Shown: in pieces, positions 38,128-46,235 of the stretch
Layout of the letters: each line of letters begins with the position of its first letter
Numbering within the stretch: position 1 is the stretch's first letter
Assembly (NCBI RefSeq): GCF_014270105.1
Contig: NZ_JACNMF010000001.1
Location: forward strand, 434,001 to 498,000
Direction: 5' to 3'
Source: Hyunsoonleella aquatilis
GTDB lineage: Bacteria > Bacteroidota > Bacteroidia > Flavobacteriales > Flavobacteriaceae
DNA: 64,000 nucleotides
Notes under the pieces: model-generated
What the model saw: only the letters and a program-made list of their open reading frames with translations
The model's database searches: none
Told to the model about the DNA's origin: nothing
Position numbers and translations under genes: made by a program

Positions 38128-39450
38128 ATGGAACATAATTTAGCGGTAGGATTAGACATAGGGACCACAAAAATTGTGGCAATGATTGGTCGTAAAAATG
38201 ATTACGGCAAGCTCGAGATTTTGGGAATAGGCAAATCTAAAAGTTTGGGGGTGCACCGCGGTGTAGTAAACAATATTACACAAACCATTCAGTCCATCCA
38301 GCAGGCTGTTCAGGAAGCTGAAGCTGCCGCTGAAATTAAGATTGAAGATGTTACCGTTGGTATTGCCGGTCAGCATATCCGCAGTTTGCAACACAGCGAT
38401 TACATCACTCGCCCTAATTCTGATCAAGTAATAGATGAAGGGGATATTGATAGGTTGATTAACCAGGTTCATAAGTTGGTGATGTTACCCGGTGAGGAGA
38501 TCATCCACGTTTTGCCGCAGGAATTTAAGGTTGACGGTCAAGCTGAAATAAAAGAACCCATTGGCATGTACGGTGGCAGGTTGGAAGCCAATTTCCACGT
38601 GGTGGTAGGGCAAGTGTCTTCCATCAGAAATATCGGTAGGTGCGTACAAAGTGCCGGACTTAGTTTGGAAGGGATCACACTTGAACCCTTAGCTTCCGCG
38701 GAAGCCGTTTTAAGTCAAGAAGAAAAAGAAGCTGGAGTAGCCTTGATTGACATCGGTGGTGGTACTACGGATTTGGCCATTTTTAGGGATGGCATCATCC
38801 GGCACACTGCGGTAATCCCTTTTGGAGGGAACGTGATTACCGAGGACATCAAAGAAGGCTGTTCCATCATTGAAAAACAAGCCGAGCTTCTAAAAATAAA
38901 ATTCGGTTCTGCATGGCCCGGTGAAAATAAAGACAACGAAATCGTGTCTATTCCCGGTTTAAGAGGGAGGGAGCCAAAGGAAATTACTTTAAAAAACCTT
39001 TCAAGAATTATTCATGCTCGCGTAGTTGAGATTGTGGAGCAAGTGTACGCCGAGATTAAAAACTATGGCCACGAAGAGCGTAAAAAGAAGCTGATTGCTG
39101 GCATTGTGTTAACAGGTGGTGGTAGCCAGTTGAAGCATTTAAAGCAGTTGGTGGAGTACATCACGGGGATGGATACCCGTATTGGTTACCCCAATGAACA
39201 CTTGGCAGGGGATAGCGATAGTGATGTTACCAGTCCGTTATACGCGACGGCCGTAGGATTGGTGCTGGACGGACTAAAACGCCAAGAACGAAACAGGGCG
39301 GAAGAGCAAGAGCAAATTGTCGCTGATGAGCAAACAGAAACAAATGAAGAAAACGGACAAGAAACAGTTGAAAAACCTCTTAAGGAGCGCCGTTCCTTTT
39401 TAGATAAATTAACCGAACGCGTTAAGGATTTTTTAGATAACGCGGAGTAA
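38128..39450 (+). CDS. ftsA: Cell-division actin-like protein FtsA
   Basis: Actin-fold ATPase of 440 residues that tethers FtsZ to the membrane. GLDIGTTKIVAMIG (about 8-21), DIGGGTTDLAIF near 208 and TGGGSQLKHL near 330 are the nucleotide-binding motifs. The SHS2/1C domain lies between. An acidic, glutamine-rich stretch (about 390-420) precedes a C-terminal amphipathic helix (SFLDKLTERVKDFLDN) that would insert in the membrane. It lies 3 bp after ftsQ. Confidence 0.97.
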   Translation: MEHNLAVGLDIGTTKIVAMIGRKNDYGKLEILGIGKSKSLGVHRGVVNNITQTIQSIQQAVQEAEAAAEIKIEDVTVGIAGQHIRSLQHSDYITRPNSDQVIDEGDIDRLINQVHKLVMLPGEEIIHVLPQEFKVDGQAEIKEPIGMYGGRLEANFHVVVGQVSSIRNIGRCVQSAGLSLEGITLEPLASAEAVLSQEEKEAGVALIDIGGGTTDLAIFRDGIIRHTAVIPFGGNVITEDIKEGCSIIEKQAELLKIKFGSAWPGENKDNEIVSIPGLRGREPKEITLKNLSRIIHARVVEIVEQVYAEIKNYGHEERKKKLIAGIVLTGGGSQLKHLKQLVEYITGMDTRIGYPNEHLAGDSDSDVTSPLYATAVGLVLDGLKRQERNRAEEQEQIVADEQTETNEENGQETVEKPLKERRSFLDKLTERVKDFLDNAE

Positions 39451-39508
39451 TTGAATAGAAGATTTAACCATTGAATTAAAAATAAAACCCCAAAAAAAGA
39501 AAAAATTT

Positions 39509-41467
39509 ATGAGCAGCAAAAACGAATTCCAAAGCATTGATTTTGATATGCCTAAAAATCAATCCAATGTGATAAAGGTTATTGGTGTCGGTGGAGGTGG
39601 TAGCAACGCCATTAACCACATGTTTCAGCAGGGCATTAAAGGTGTGGACTTTTACGTATGCAACACCGATGCTCAGGCCTTAAAAAGCAGTGGCGTTCCC
39701 AATAAAATCCAGTTAGGTGTTAACTTAACTGAAGGATTGGGCGCGGGGGCCAACCCCGATGTTGGCGAGCAATCGGCCGTTGAGAGTTTCGATGAAATCT
39801 CCCAAATGTTGGATACCAATACCAAAATGGTATTTATCACTGCCGGTATGGGTGGTGGTACCGGTACTGGTGCGGCTCCTATCATCGCGAAGATGGCCAA
39901 GGATAAGGATATTTTAACGGTTGGCATCGTTACTATGCCGTTTCAGTTTGAGGGCAAAATGCGTTTGCAACAATCGCAAAAGGGTATTGAGCGTTTAAGG
40001 GCTGTTGTAGACTCATTAATTGTTATCAACAATAATAAACTGCGCGAGGTATATGGCAACCTTGGGTTCAAAGCCGGTTTTTCAAAAGCTGATGAAGTGC
40101 TGTCCACAGCTGCTCGTGGAATAGCCGAAGTAATTACAAATTATTACACACAAAATATCGATTTGCATGACGCCAAAACGGTATTGAGCAATAGTGGAAC
40201 CGCTATTATGGGGTCCTCGTTAGCATCGGGTCAGAATAGAGCCCAAGAAGCTATTCGCAAGGCATTGGATTCTCCTCTGCTGAACGATAACAAAATTACG
40301 GGAGCTAAAAATGTGCTACTGCTTATCGTATCCGGTTCCCAAGAAATTACCATTGATGAAATAGGTGAAATTAATGACCACATTCAAGATGAGGCCGGTC
40401 ATGGTGCCAACATTATTATGGGTGTTGGAGAGGATGAGGCATTGGAGGAATCTATTTCGGTCACTATCATCGCTACTGGTTTTAATGTAGATCAACAGGA
40501 TGAAATTTCGAATACCGAAACGAAAAAAGTTATCCATCCTTTAGAAGATGAAGTAGAGGCAAAGCAAAAGGCAGACCCCGTAATTATTGCGCCCGTAGTT
40601 GAACTAGAAAAAAAACAACCGACTCCTGTGGTACGCCATACTTTGAACTTAGAGGATAATGAAGAAGAGTTGAGTTCAACAGAGAATTCATTTGTTGATA
40701 AACAAAAAATAAGTGCCGCTCCAAGGGATATAAATTTGATTCCTACATCAGAATTGATTAAAAATATTGATGTGGTATATGAAGAGGTGACGCCTAATGT
40801 CAAGGACGAGGAGGAATTTATCATCACTCCAGTTGCAACAATAGAAGAAAAGAAAGAGGAAATTATCGAAGATGATGATGAACAACAAATTACCTTGACT
40901 TTTGATTTGCCGTTATCCGAGGAAACTGCAGAGGAGAAATCTGAAGATGCCATAACCTATAGTTTAGAAGATGAAGAGGTGAAAAAGATTCCAGTCAATG
41001 ATTACGTGGAATTAATAACGGTAACCGAGTCCAATGAGGAGGGCGATGTGCGCTATGCTCTGGACGACTATATTGAAGCAGAGTCTTCAATGAACAAAAA
41101 ACAAGTGGCTGAAGAGGTTTTAGAGGAAATAGATGAAGATGTTGTTTTTGAAAAGAAGACCGTTCAGGAAGAACAGGTTGAAGAAGAAGCTGAAGAATTG
41201 GATCCAATGGATATGCCAATTTCTGAAGTTTTAAAAGAGCGTGCTGCAGAGCGTCGGCTAAAGATGAAAGATTTCAACTATCGCTTCAACAGTGCAAAAA
41301 TTGACGATATAGAAAAGATACCGGCCTATAAAAGAAAGGGAATAGATTTGGATGAAACCAAACATTCTTCGGAAACCGATATATCAAGAACAAGTATCAG
41401 TGTAGACGATAATGACGATATACAAGTAAGAAGTAATAACTCTTTTCTGCATGACAATGTAGATTAG
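39509..41467 (+). CDS. ftsZ: Cell-division tubulin-like GTPase FtsZ with long acidic tail
   Basis: FtsZ of 652 residues. The GTPase core (about 20-330) holds GGGTGTG (115-121) and NTDAQAL; the second domain ends about residue 330. The remaining 320 residues form an acidic, Glu-rich linker with a conserved-looking basic segment (LKERAAERRLKMKDFNYRF, about 575-595) and a short tail. E. coli FtsZ has 383 residues, so the linker is several times longer, a known trait of Bacteroidota. An intrinsic terminator 36 bp downstream closes the dcw cluster. Confidence 0.97.
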   Translation: MSSKNEFQSIDFDMPKNQSNVIKVIGVGGGGSNAINHMFQQGIKGVDFYVCNTDAQALKSSGVPNKIQLGVNLTEGLGAGANPDVGEQSAVESFDEISQMLDTNTKMVFITAGMGGGTGTGAAPIIAKMAKDKDILTVGIVTMPFQFEGKMRLQQSQKGIERLRAVVDSLIVINNNKLREVYGNLGFKAGFSKADEVLSTAARGIAEVITNYYTQNIDLHDAKTVLSNSGTAIMGSSLASGQNRAQEAIRKALDSPLLNDNKITGAKNVLLLIVSGSQEITIDEIGEINDHIQDEAGHGANIIMGVGEDEALEESISVTIIATGFNVDQQDEISNTETKKVIHPLEDEVEAKQKADPVIIAPVVELEKKQPTPVVRHTLNLEDNEEELSSTENSFVDKQKISAAPRDINLIPTSELIKNIDVVYEEVTPNVKDEEEFIITPVATIEEKKEEIIEDDDEQQITLTFDLPLSEETAEEKSEDAITYSLEDEEVKKIPVNDYVELITVTESNEEGDVRYALDDYIEAESSMNKKQVAEEVLEEIDEDVVFEKKTVQEEQVEEEAEELDPMDMPISEVLKERAAERRLKMKDFNYRFNSAKIDDIEKIPAYKRKGIDLDETKHSSETDISRTSISVDDNDDIQVRSNNSFLHDNVD

Positions 41468-41502
41468 TAAAGACCTTCTGTGTTTAACCTTATTATGTTA
41501 TC

Positions 41503-41543
41503 ATCCCGAAAAGTTTCCCTCAAGCTTTTCGGGATTCTTTTTT
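41503..41543 (+). terminator. Intrinsic terminator after ftsZ
   Basis: Perfect 11-bp stem (ATCCCGAAAAG at 41503-41513 with CTTTTCGGGAT at 41525-41535) followed by TCTTTTTT. It ends the mraZ-ftsZ transcript. Confidence 0.9.
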
Positions 41544-41602
41544 GATGTCGTCTAAGGACATATTTTCTTCAAACTTCCGATGTGGGGCATTCAACTTTTT
41601 TT

Positions 41603-41610
41603 TATCTTCG
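41603..41610 (+). promoter_or_regulatory. Likely -7 element for the GatB/YqeY gene
   Basis: TATCTTCG differs by one base from TAnnTTTG and lies 24 nt upstream of ATG 41634. Its position inside the longest open frame supports the downstream ATG as the real start. Confidence 0.45.
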
Positions 41611-41633
41611 CATCGCTTTTTAATTTAGAGGAT

Positions 41634-42086
41634 ATGAGTTTACAACAGGAGGTAATGGTCGCCTTAAAAAATGCAATGAAAGCAAAGGATCAAATTGCTT
41701 TAACTGCGTTGAGAGCTGTAAAATCTGCCATTCTTTTAGCCAAAACTGAAAGTGGCGCAGGTGATGAATTGACAGAGGAACAAGAACTTAAGTTGTTACA
41801 GAAACAAGTAAAACAACGCAAGGACAGTGCCGCTGTTTACATTGAGCAGGGCAGAGAAGATTTGGCGGCGCCTGAATTAGCAGAAGCAGAGATAATCAGC
41901 CAATTTTTGCCAGAAGCCCTGAGTGAAGAAGAAATTGAAAAAGTAGTTGTAGCTACAATCGACCAAATCGGAGCAGAAGGCATGAAGGATATGGGGAAAG
42001 TAATGGGTATGGTGAGTAAGGAGTTGACGGGACAAGCTGATGGTAAAACTATTTCAACCATTGTAAAAGCAAAATTAAGTAATTAA
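41634..42086 (+). CDS. GatB/YqeY domain-containing protein
   Basis: YqeY-family protein, 150 residues from ATG 41634 (SLQQEVMVALKNAMKAKD). A longer frame from ATG 41580 adds 18 hydrophobic residues not typical of the family and overlaps the promoter-like element, so it was not used. The family has a helical domain related to the tail of GatB, which in the amidotransferase helps recognise tRNA. The stand-alone protein has been linked to aminoacyl-tRNA metabolism but its reaction is not established. A tRNA-Arg gene lies directly downstream. Confidence 0.9.
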   Translation: MSLQQEVMVALKNAMKAKDQIALTALRAVKSAILLAKTESGAGDELTEEQELKLLQKQVKQRKDSAAVYIEQGREDLAAPELAEAEIISQFLPEALSEEEIEKVVVATIDQIGAEGMKDMGKVMGMVSKELTGQADGKTISTIVKAKLSN

Positions 42087-42095
42087 TATAAAGAG

Positions 42096-42115
42096 ATTCC
42101 TGCTTTCGCAGGAAT
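42096..42115. repeat. Small hairpin repeat between the yqeY-like gene and tRNA-Arg
   Basis: ATTCCTGC (42096-42103), a 4-nt TTTC loop and GCAGGAAT (42108-42115) form a perfect hairpin. This ATTCCTGCTTTCGCAGGAAT sequence is a widespread intergenic palindrome in Bacteroidota; it has no T-run here. Confidence 0.75.
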
Positions 42116-42119
42116 GAAC

Positions 42120-42193
42120 GGCCACGTAGCTCAGCTGAATAGAGCACTGGATTTCGGCTCCAGCGGTCGGGGGTTTGAATCCCTCCGTGGTCA
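42120..42193 (+). tRNA. tRNA-Arg (anticodon TCG)
   Basis: A 74-nt cloverleaf. The acceptor GGCCACG (42120-42126) pairs with CGTGGTC (42186-42192), the anticodon stem CTGGA/TCCAG encloses the loop TTTCGGC with anticodon TCG, and the T arm is GGGGG-TTTGAAT-CCCTC. The discriminator is A and CCA is not encoded. It decodes CGA (Arg). A 14-bp perfect hairpin follows 8 nt downstream. Confidence 0.95.
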
Positions 42194-42201
42194 CGAATAA
42201 A

Positions 42202-42257
42202 TGAAAAATTCCAGCGTCAAATCAAGCTTGTTTGAATTTGTAAGCTGGAATTTTTCA
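42202..42257 (+). terminator. Terminator-like hairpin after tRNA-Arg
   Basis: Perfect 14-bp inverted repeat: TGAAAAATTCCAGC (42202-42215) with GCTGGAATTTTTCA (42244-42257), separated by 28 nt. It would stop or mark the 3' end of the tRNA transcript. Confidence 0.65.
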
Positions 42258-42264
42258 TTTTCAA

Positions 42265-42390
42265 AGTGGAGTTTTGAGGGATATGCAATCCCTCCGTGGT
42301 CACGAGTAGCTAGTTCAATAAGAAAAAATGCCAAGTTTACTTGAGCATTTTTTTGTTTGAATTGTTTTCAAGACGGAGCTTTGAGGGATC
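42265..42390 (+). repeat. Decayed tandem copies of the tRNA-Arg 3' end
   Basis: The 19-mer AATCCCTCCGTGGTCACGA of the tRNA 3' end (42178-42196) recurs exactly at 42287-42305. It is followed again by a hairpin (AAAAAATGC at 42323-42331 with GCATTTTTT at 42345-42353). A third, weaker unit begins at about 42371 (GGAGCTTTGAGGGAT, compare GGAGTTTTGAGGGAT at 42269-42283). The units are about 105 nt apart. No complete tRNA fold exists in the second or third unit. The remaining stretch to 42483 holds no gene. Confidence 0.8.
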
Positions 42391-42483
42391 TACAATCTTA
42401 ATATGTGCAAAATTCGAAAAGAAAATATTAATCTAAATAATCGTTGCCAAAAGGTATTTCGGGTAATTTTGCAGGATTAATTA

Positions 42484-45135
42484 TCAATTTAATTGAAACG
42501 CTTTTCCTGTGATTATCAGTTTTTCAGAAAGCACAGACCCATTTTTTATTCTTTCCTCAGAAGGCTGGGATCCACCAACAGATATTTGATATGCTCCCGG
42601 TTTAACAATTTTTTCTCCTTTGTTATTTGCAATGGATAACTGCTCCTTCTTGATTTTAAACTTTAAAGTTTTCTTTTCATCAGGCTCAAAAGAAAGGCGT
42701 TCAAAAGCCACTAATGTTTTATGAGGATTGTATTCATCTGCATTGGGATTCTCAATATATAATTGTATCACTTCTTCACCTTTTAAAGGGCCAACATTTT
42801 CAACTTCAACTTCAACAGTAAAATCAGTGCCAGCTTCAAGGTTTTTCGGTATTATAAAGTTGCTATATTTAAATTTGGTAAAGCTAAGGCCGTAGCCGAA
42901 TTCATATAATGGGTCTCCTTTAAAATAACGATACGTTTTACCTTTCATTTTATAATCACTAAATGCAGGTATGTCGTTTATATCTTTATAAAAAGTTACA
43001 GGTAATCTTCCGGCGGGGTTGTAATCTCCAAAAATAACGTCAGCAATGGCAGTGCCTCCAGCTTGCCCAGGATACCATGCCTCAATAATTGCTGGAATAT
43101 TTTGATTTTCCCAATTTATTGAAAGTGCGCTACCATTTAGTAATACTAAAATAGTAGGCTTACCAAGTGACTGAATTTTTTTAATTAAATCTGTTTGTGT
43201 CTTTGGTAATTTGGTGTTAACGCGATCTCCTCCTGAAAACCCATCAACTTTTACCTTCATTTCTTCACCTTCCAGCAACGGACTAATACCCATACATAAA
43301 ACAACAGCGTCAGCATCTTTTGCAATGTTTAGTGCTTCTTGTTCTAAATTATCCTTAGGTGATTCCCAAAGCAAATGCATTAGGGAATGCTCTGTATTAT
43401 CTTGAACACATTCAAATCGAATTTTATAATTCTTTCCAGCTTGTAGTTTTACATATTCATATAATTTTTTTGGGTGATGTACATCTTTTCGTTCTATCAA
43501 AAGCTTATCATCTAAAAATAGTTGAATGGATGAAAAAGCTTCACCGCCTAGGGCATAATTTCCTGTCTTGTTAACAGAAAGTATACCAGACCACCTTACG
43601 GAGTAGGCGTCATAAGCTATATCAGGAAAAGGAGGTGTAGTTCCCCATGTAAAATCTACGGTTTTGTCAATTCGAGTGTGTTTTGGTGTGCCTTCAAAAG
43701 CAATATTGTCATAATATTCAGCTTTTAAGCCTGCAATGCTCTTTGTTTTATCTGTAAATAATACTGTGCTTGGAATAGCTTCAAAAACAGGTAGTCCTTC
43801 AGCTAATTTACATCCTGTAGCGTAAACCACTTCAGCATTAGGTAATTTATTTTGTAACCCCTCTAGTGGTGTAATTGGTTCTTCGGGATAGCCATTGTAA
43901 TTACCGAGTAATACCTCTAAGTCGTTTGCATTTGATCCAATTACTGCAACTTTTTTAATCTTATTTTTATCAAGTGGAAGTACGTTGTTATCGTTTTTTA
44001 ATAACACCATAGATTTACGAGCAGTTTCAAGCGCGGCAAGCCTATGCTTTTCAGAGTCTACAGCGTCATAAGGGATGCTCTCATATTTAACGGCGCCTTC
44101 AGGTGCAAATAAGCCAAGTTTCAGTCGCGCTACCAACAGTCTTTTCAAAGAAACATCAAGTTCTGCTTCTGTAATTAGTCCATCTTTTACCGCTTGTACT
44201 AAAGCAGGGTATGAACTGCCGCAGTTTAAATCCGTTCCCGCTTTTACTGCGACGGCTGAGGCTTCTTTCGCATCGGCACTAATTTCGTGTGCCCCTTCAT
44301 CATAAAAATCCCTGATAGCCCAACAATCGGAAACAATATAACCTTCAAAGCCCCAATCATCCCGTAATAGACTGCTTAATTTTTTGTTCCCACAACATGG
44401 TTCGCCATAGAAACTGTTATAAGCACACATAATTGAATATACATCGGCTTCTTTTACAACTTTTTCAAAATGAGGACTATAAGTGTTTAAAAAATCCTGA
44501 ACACTTGGCTCCGCATTGAACCTATGCCGATCAACTTCAGGACCGCTATGCACAGCGAAGTGTTTTGCTGTTGCTACAAGCTTTAAATAATTAGGGTCGT
44601 CACCTTGAAGTCCTTTTATAAATCTTACTGCCAGTTCGCCGGCCAGGTAGGGGTCTTCCCCATAGGTTTCCATGCCCCGTCCCCATCTGGGATCTCTGAA
44701 AATATTAATATTCGGTGTCCAATATGTAAGGCCTTGATAGATGCCTCTTTTGCCTCGTGATGCAAATTCATGGTGTTTTGCACGGGCTTCATCTGAAATA
44801 ATTTCAGATATTTTACTCATTTGATTTTTGTCAAACATGGCTGCCAAACCTATGGCTTGAGGAAAAACCGTAGCTTTTCCTGCACGGCCAACACCATGCA
44901 AACACTCGTTCCACCAATTGTATTCTGGTATCCCAAGTCTTTCAATGGCAGGAGATTCATAGCTCATTTGCCCAACCTTTTCTTCTAGGGTCATTTGAGC
45001 AATGAGCTCTTTGGCCTTTTTTTCAAAAGTTGGGGCTTCTTTATTTTCTTGGGTATTAGTTTGAGACTTGTCGTTAGAGCATGCTGTTATAATGCTCAAA
45101 ACAAAAAGGAGCAGAATACGATTGTGAAAATTCAT
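42484..45135 (-). CDS. GH3 glycoside hydrolase lipoprotein with PA14 insert (beta-xylosidase type)
   Basis: 883-residue lipoprotein (IITAC, Cys19). An N-terminal GH3 domain (about 35-350) holds the nucleophile Asp270 in GYIVSDCW and the PEYNWWNECLHGVGRAG motif typical of the beta-xylosidase/arabinosidase branch of GH3. A GH3 C-terminal domain (from about 375) is interrupted by a PA14 domain (about 466-595, LKAEYYDNIAFEG), a carbohydrate-binding insert, and resumes with LEGEEMKVKVDGFSGGDR, which includes the likely acid/base Glu. A fibronectin III-like domain (about 780-860) ends it. Predicted to release xylose or related sugars from oligosaccharides in the envelope. Second gene of a two-gene operon. 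Confidence 0.93.
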   Translation of the reverse strand: MNFHNRILLLFVLSIITACSNDKSQTNTQENKEAPTFEKKAKELIAQMTLEEKVGQMSYESPAIERLGIPEYNWWNECLHGVGRAGKATVFPQAIGLAAMFDKNQMSKISEIISDEARAKHHEFASRGKRGIYQGLTYWTPNINIFRDPRWGRGMETYGEDPYLAGELAVRFIKGLQGDDPNYLKLVATAKHFAVHSGPEVDRHRFNAEPSVQDFLNTYSPHFEKVVKEADVYSIMCAYNSFYGEPCCGNKKLSSLLRDDWGFEGYIVSDCWAIRDFYDEGAHEISADAKEASAVAVKAGTDLNCGSSYPALVQAVKDGLITEAELDVSLKRLLVARLKLGLFAPEGAVKYESIPYDAVDSEKHRLAALETARKSMVLLKNDNNVLPLDKNKIKKVAVIGSNANDLEVLLGNYNGYPEEPITPLEGLQNKLPNAEVVYATGCKLAEGLPVFEAIPSTVLFTDKTKSIAGLKAEYYDNIAFEGTPKHTRIDKTVDFTWGTTPPFPDIAYDAYSVRWSGILSVNKTGNYALGGEAFSSIQLFLDDKLLIERKDVHHPKKLYEYVKLQAGKNYKIRFECVQDNTEHSLMHLLWESPKDNLEQEALNIAKDADAVVLCMGISPLLEGEEMKVKVDGFSGGDRVNTKLPKTQTDLIKKIQSLGKPTILVLLNGSALSINWENQNIPAIIEAWYPGQAGGTAIADVIFGDYNPAGRLPVTFYKDINDIPAFSDYKMKGKTYRYFKGDPLYEFGYGLSFTKFKYSNFIIPKNLEAGTDFTVEVEVENVGPLKGEEVIQLYIENPNADEYNPHKTLVAFERLSFEPDEKKTLKFKIKKEQLSIANNKGEKIVKPGAYQISVGGSQPSEERIKNGSVLSEKLIITGKAFQLN

Positions 45136-45165
45136 TAATTCTTTTTTAATTAGAGATGAATATAA

Positions 45166-46065
45166 TTAAGGGCAAACACCCACATCGTCAAGATAGAATG
45201 TACCGGATACATCATCGCCGGGACTAATAAACATTTGAAACCTTATATACTGCCCTGTAGGAGTAAAAGGTGTAAAATCAGGGATGCCTAAAGCGCCCGA
45301 ACCTGTAAAGCCGGCAGTGGCTGTTGCAAAATCAAACCTTAATTCCTCCCATCCTGTTCCTGTATGTATAAGATTAACTTCCGCTTCGCGCTCTGTGTTG
45401 TTGTTGGGATCCTGTTGTACGGTTAATCTCACTGGTATTTGTGTGTCTGACCAAAACTTGAGTCTTACAATTTTATCATCATTTTCACCATCACTGCTAA
45501 AATCTATTGGGCCATTCATTTGCACACCAAAACCATCAAAGTTTCCTCCACCGTCTTGCGTAATTTGTAAAACGTTGGAAACCTCGGGGTTTGCTCCTGA
45601 TGGATCAGGGTTTTGAACTGTTGCAAGATCTACACCATTAAATCCAAAAGAGAACGCTATATTACCATTATCCCACGTGGCTGGCATGCTGAAAATTTGA
45701 GTACAGGGGTCAGCAGGTGGTATAACTTCAAAGAGTTGTTCAGTTACTTTACCATTTGGTGCAATTGCCCTAATTGTGACAAAAAAAGTTTCGTCAGATT
45801 CTGGGTATAGGTACATAACTTCTTTTTGAATGCCAATAAGAATGGGCGTGTTGTCACCAGGAAGTCCCGAAAGTACTTCAAAAGCCGTGGCTCCTATTGC
45901 AGTAGGACTTACAGTTACCTCGAATGGAGGTTCTGAATTATTGAAGGCTATATTTGCTTGAACACTTTGAGGGGCAGGCCCTTCCACGAGTATGGCATCA
46001 AATTCAACTTCTCTATTACAAGAGAATAATAATAAAGTTAGAACTATTAATAAAAACGGTCGCAT
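45166..46065 (-). CDS. Surface lipoprotein, putative glycan-binding protein
   Basis: 299 residues with a lipoprotein signal (LLFSC, Cys16). The N-terminal part (about 20-110) resembles a PKD/Ig-like beta domain (GKVTEQLFEV). The C-terminal part (about 115-299) is a beta-sandwich of the CBM4/CBM-like type, with FSFGFNGVDLATVQNPDPSG, VRLKFWSDTQIPVRLTVQQ and a closing GTFYLDDVGVCP; two cysteines (about 117 and 298) could form a disulfide joining its ends. I know no exact family name. Context (operon with GH3, beside an HTCS and SusCD) suggests an outer-membrane polysaccharide-binding protein, which is inference. Confidence 0.7.
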   Translation of the reverse strand: MRPFLLIVLTLLLFSCNREVEFDAILVEGPAPQSVQANIAFNNSEPPFEVTVSPTAIGATAFEVLSGLPGDNTPILIGIQKEVMYLYPESDETFFVTIRAIAPNGKVTEQLFEVIPPADPCTQIFSMPATWDNGNIAFSFGFNGVDLATVQNPDPSGANPEVSNVLQITQDGGGNFDGFGVQMNGPIDFSSDGENDDKIVRLKFWSDTQIPVRLTVQQDPNNNTEREAEVNLIHTGTGWEELRFDFATATAGFTGSGALGIPDFTPFTPTGQYIRFQMFISPGDDVSGTFYLDDVGVCP

Positions 46066-46235
46066 AGTTATGGTTTATTTAAATTTATAGAACAAGATAG
46101 CCTTTTACTTGTTTTTAAAGGCATTTAAGCATTTGCGAATAATGTTTTTGCAACATTTGAGGTTTAAAATGCTACATATTTTATTGTAATTAGTTTTAAA
46201 TTACATTTATTTCACCACTAAATGCAACAAAATTT
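46066..46235. promoter_or_regulatory. Divergent control region between lipoprotein-GH3 operon and HTCS gene
   Basis: 170 bp hold the promoters of both divergent transcripts. TGCAACATTTGA (46149-46160) and TAAATGCAACA (46219-46229) both recur upstream of susC at 50446-50457 and 50441-50452 (overlapping). They are candidate binding sites for the AraC domain of the hybrid regulator. Confidence 0.55.

Noticed and set aside
41580-41633. Upstream ATG extending the YqeY-like protein
   Set aside because: The extra 18 residues are hydrophobic and not typical of the family, and the stretch overlaps a promoter-like TATCTTCG.
42265-42305. Second tRNA-Arg gene
   Set aside because: Only the T-arm side and 3' acceptor strand are present; no D arm, anticodon arm or 5' acceptor can be folded.
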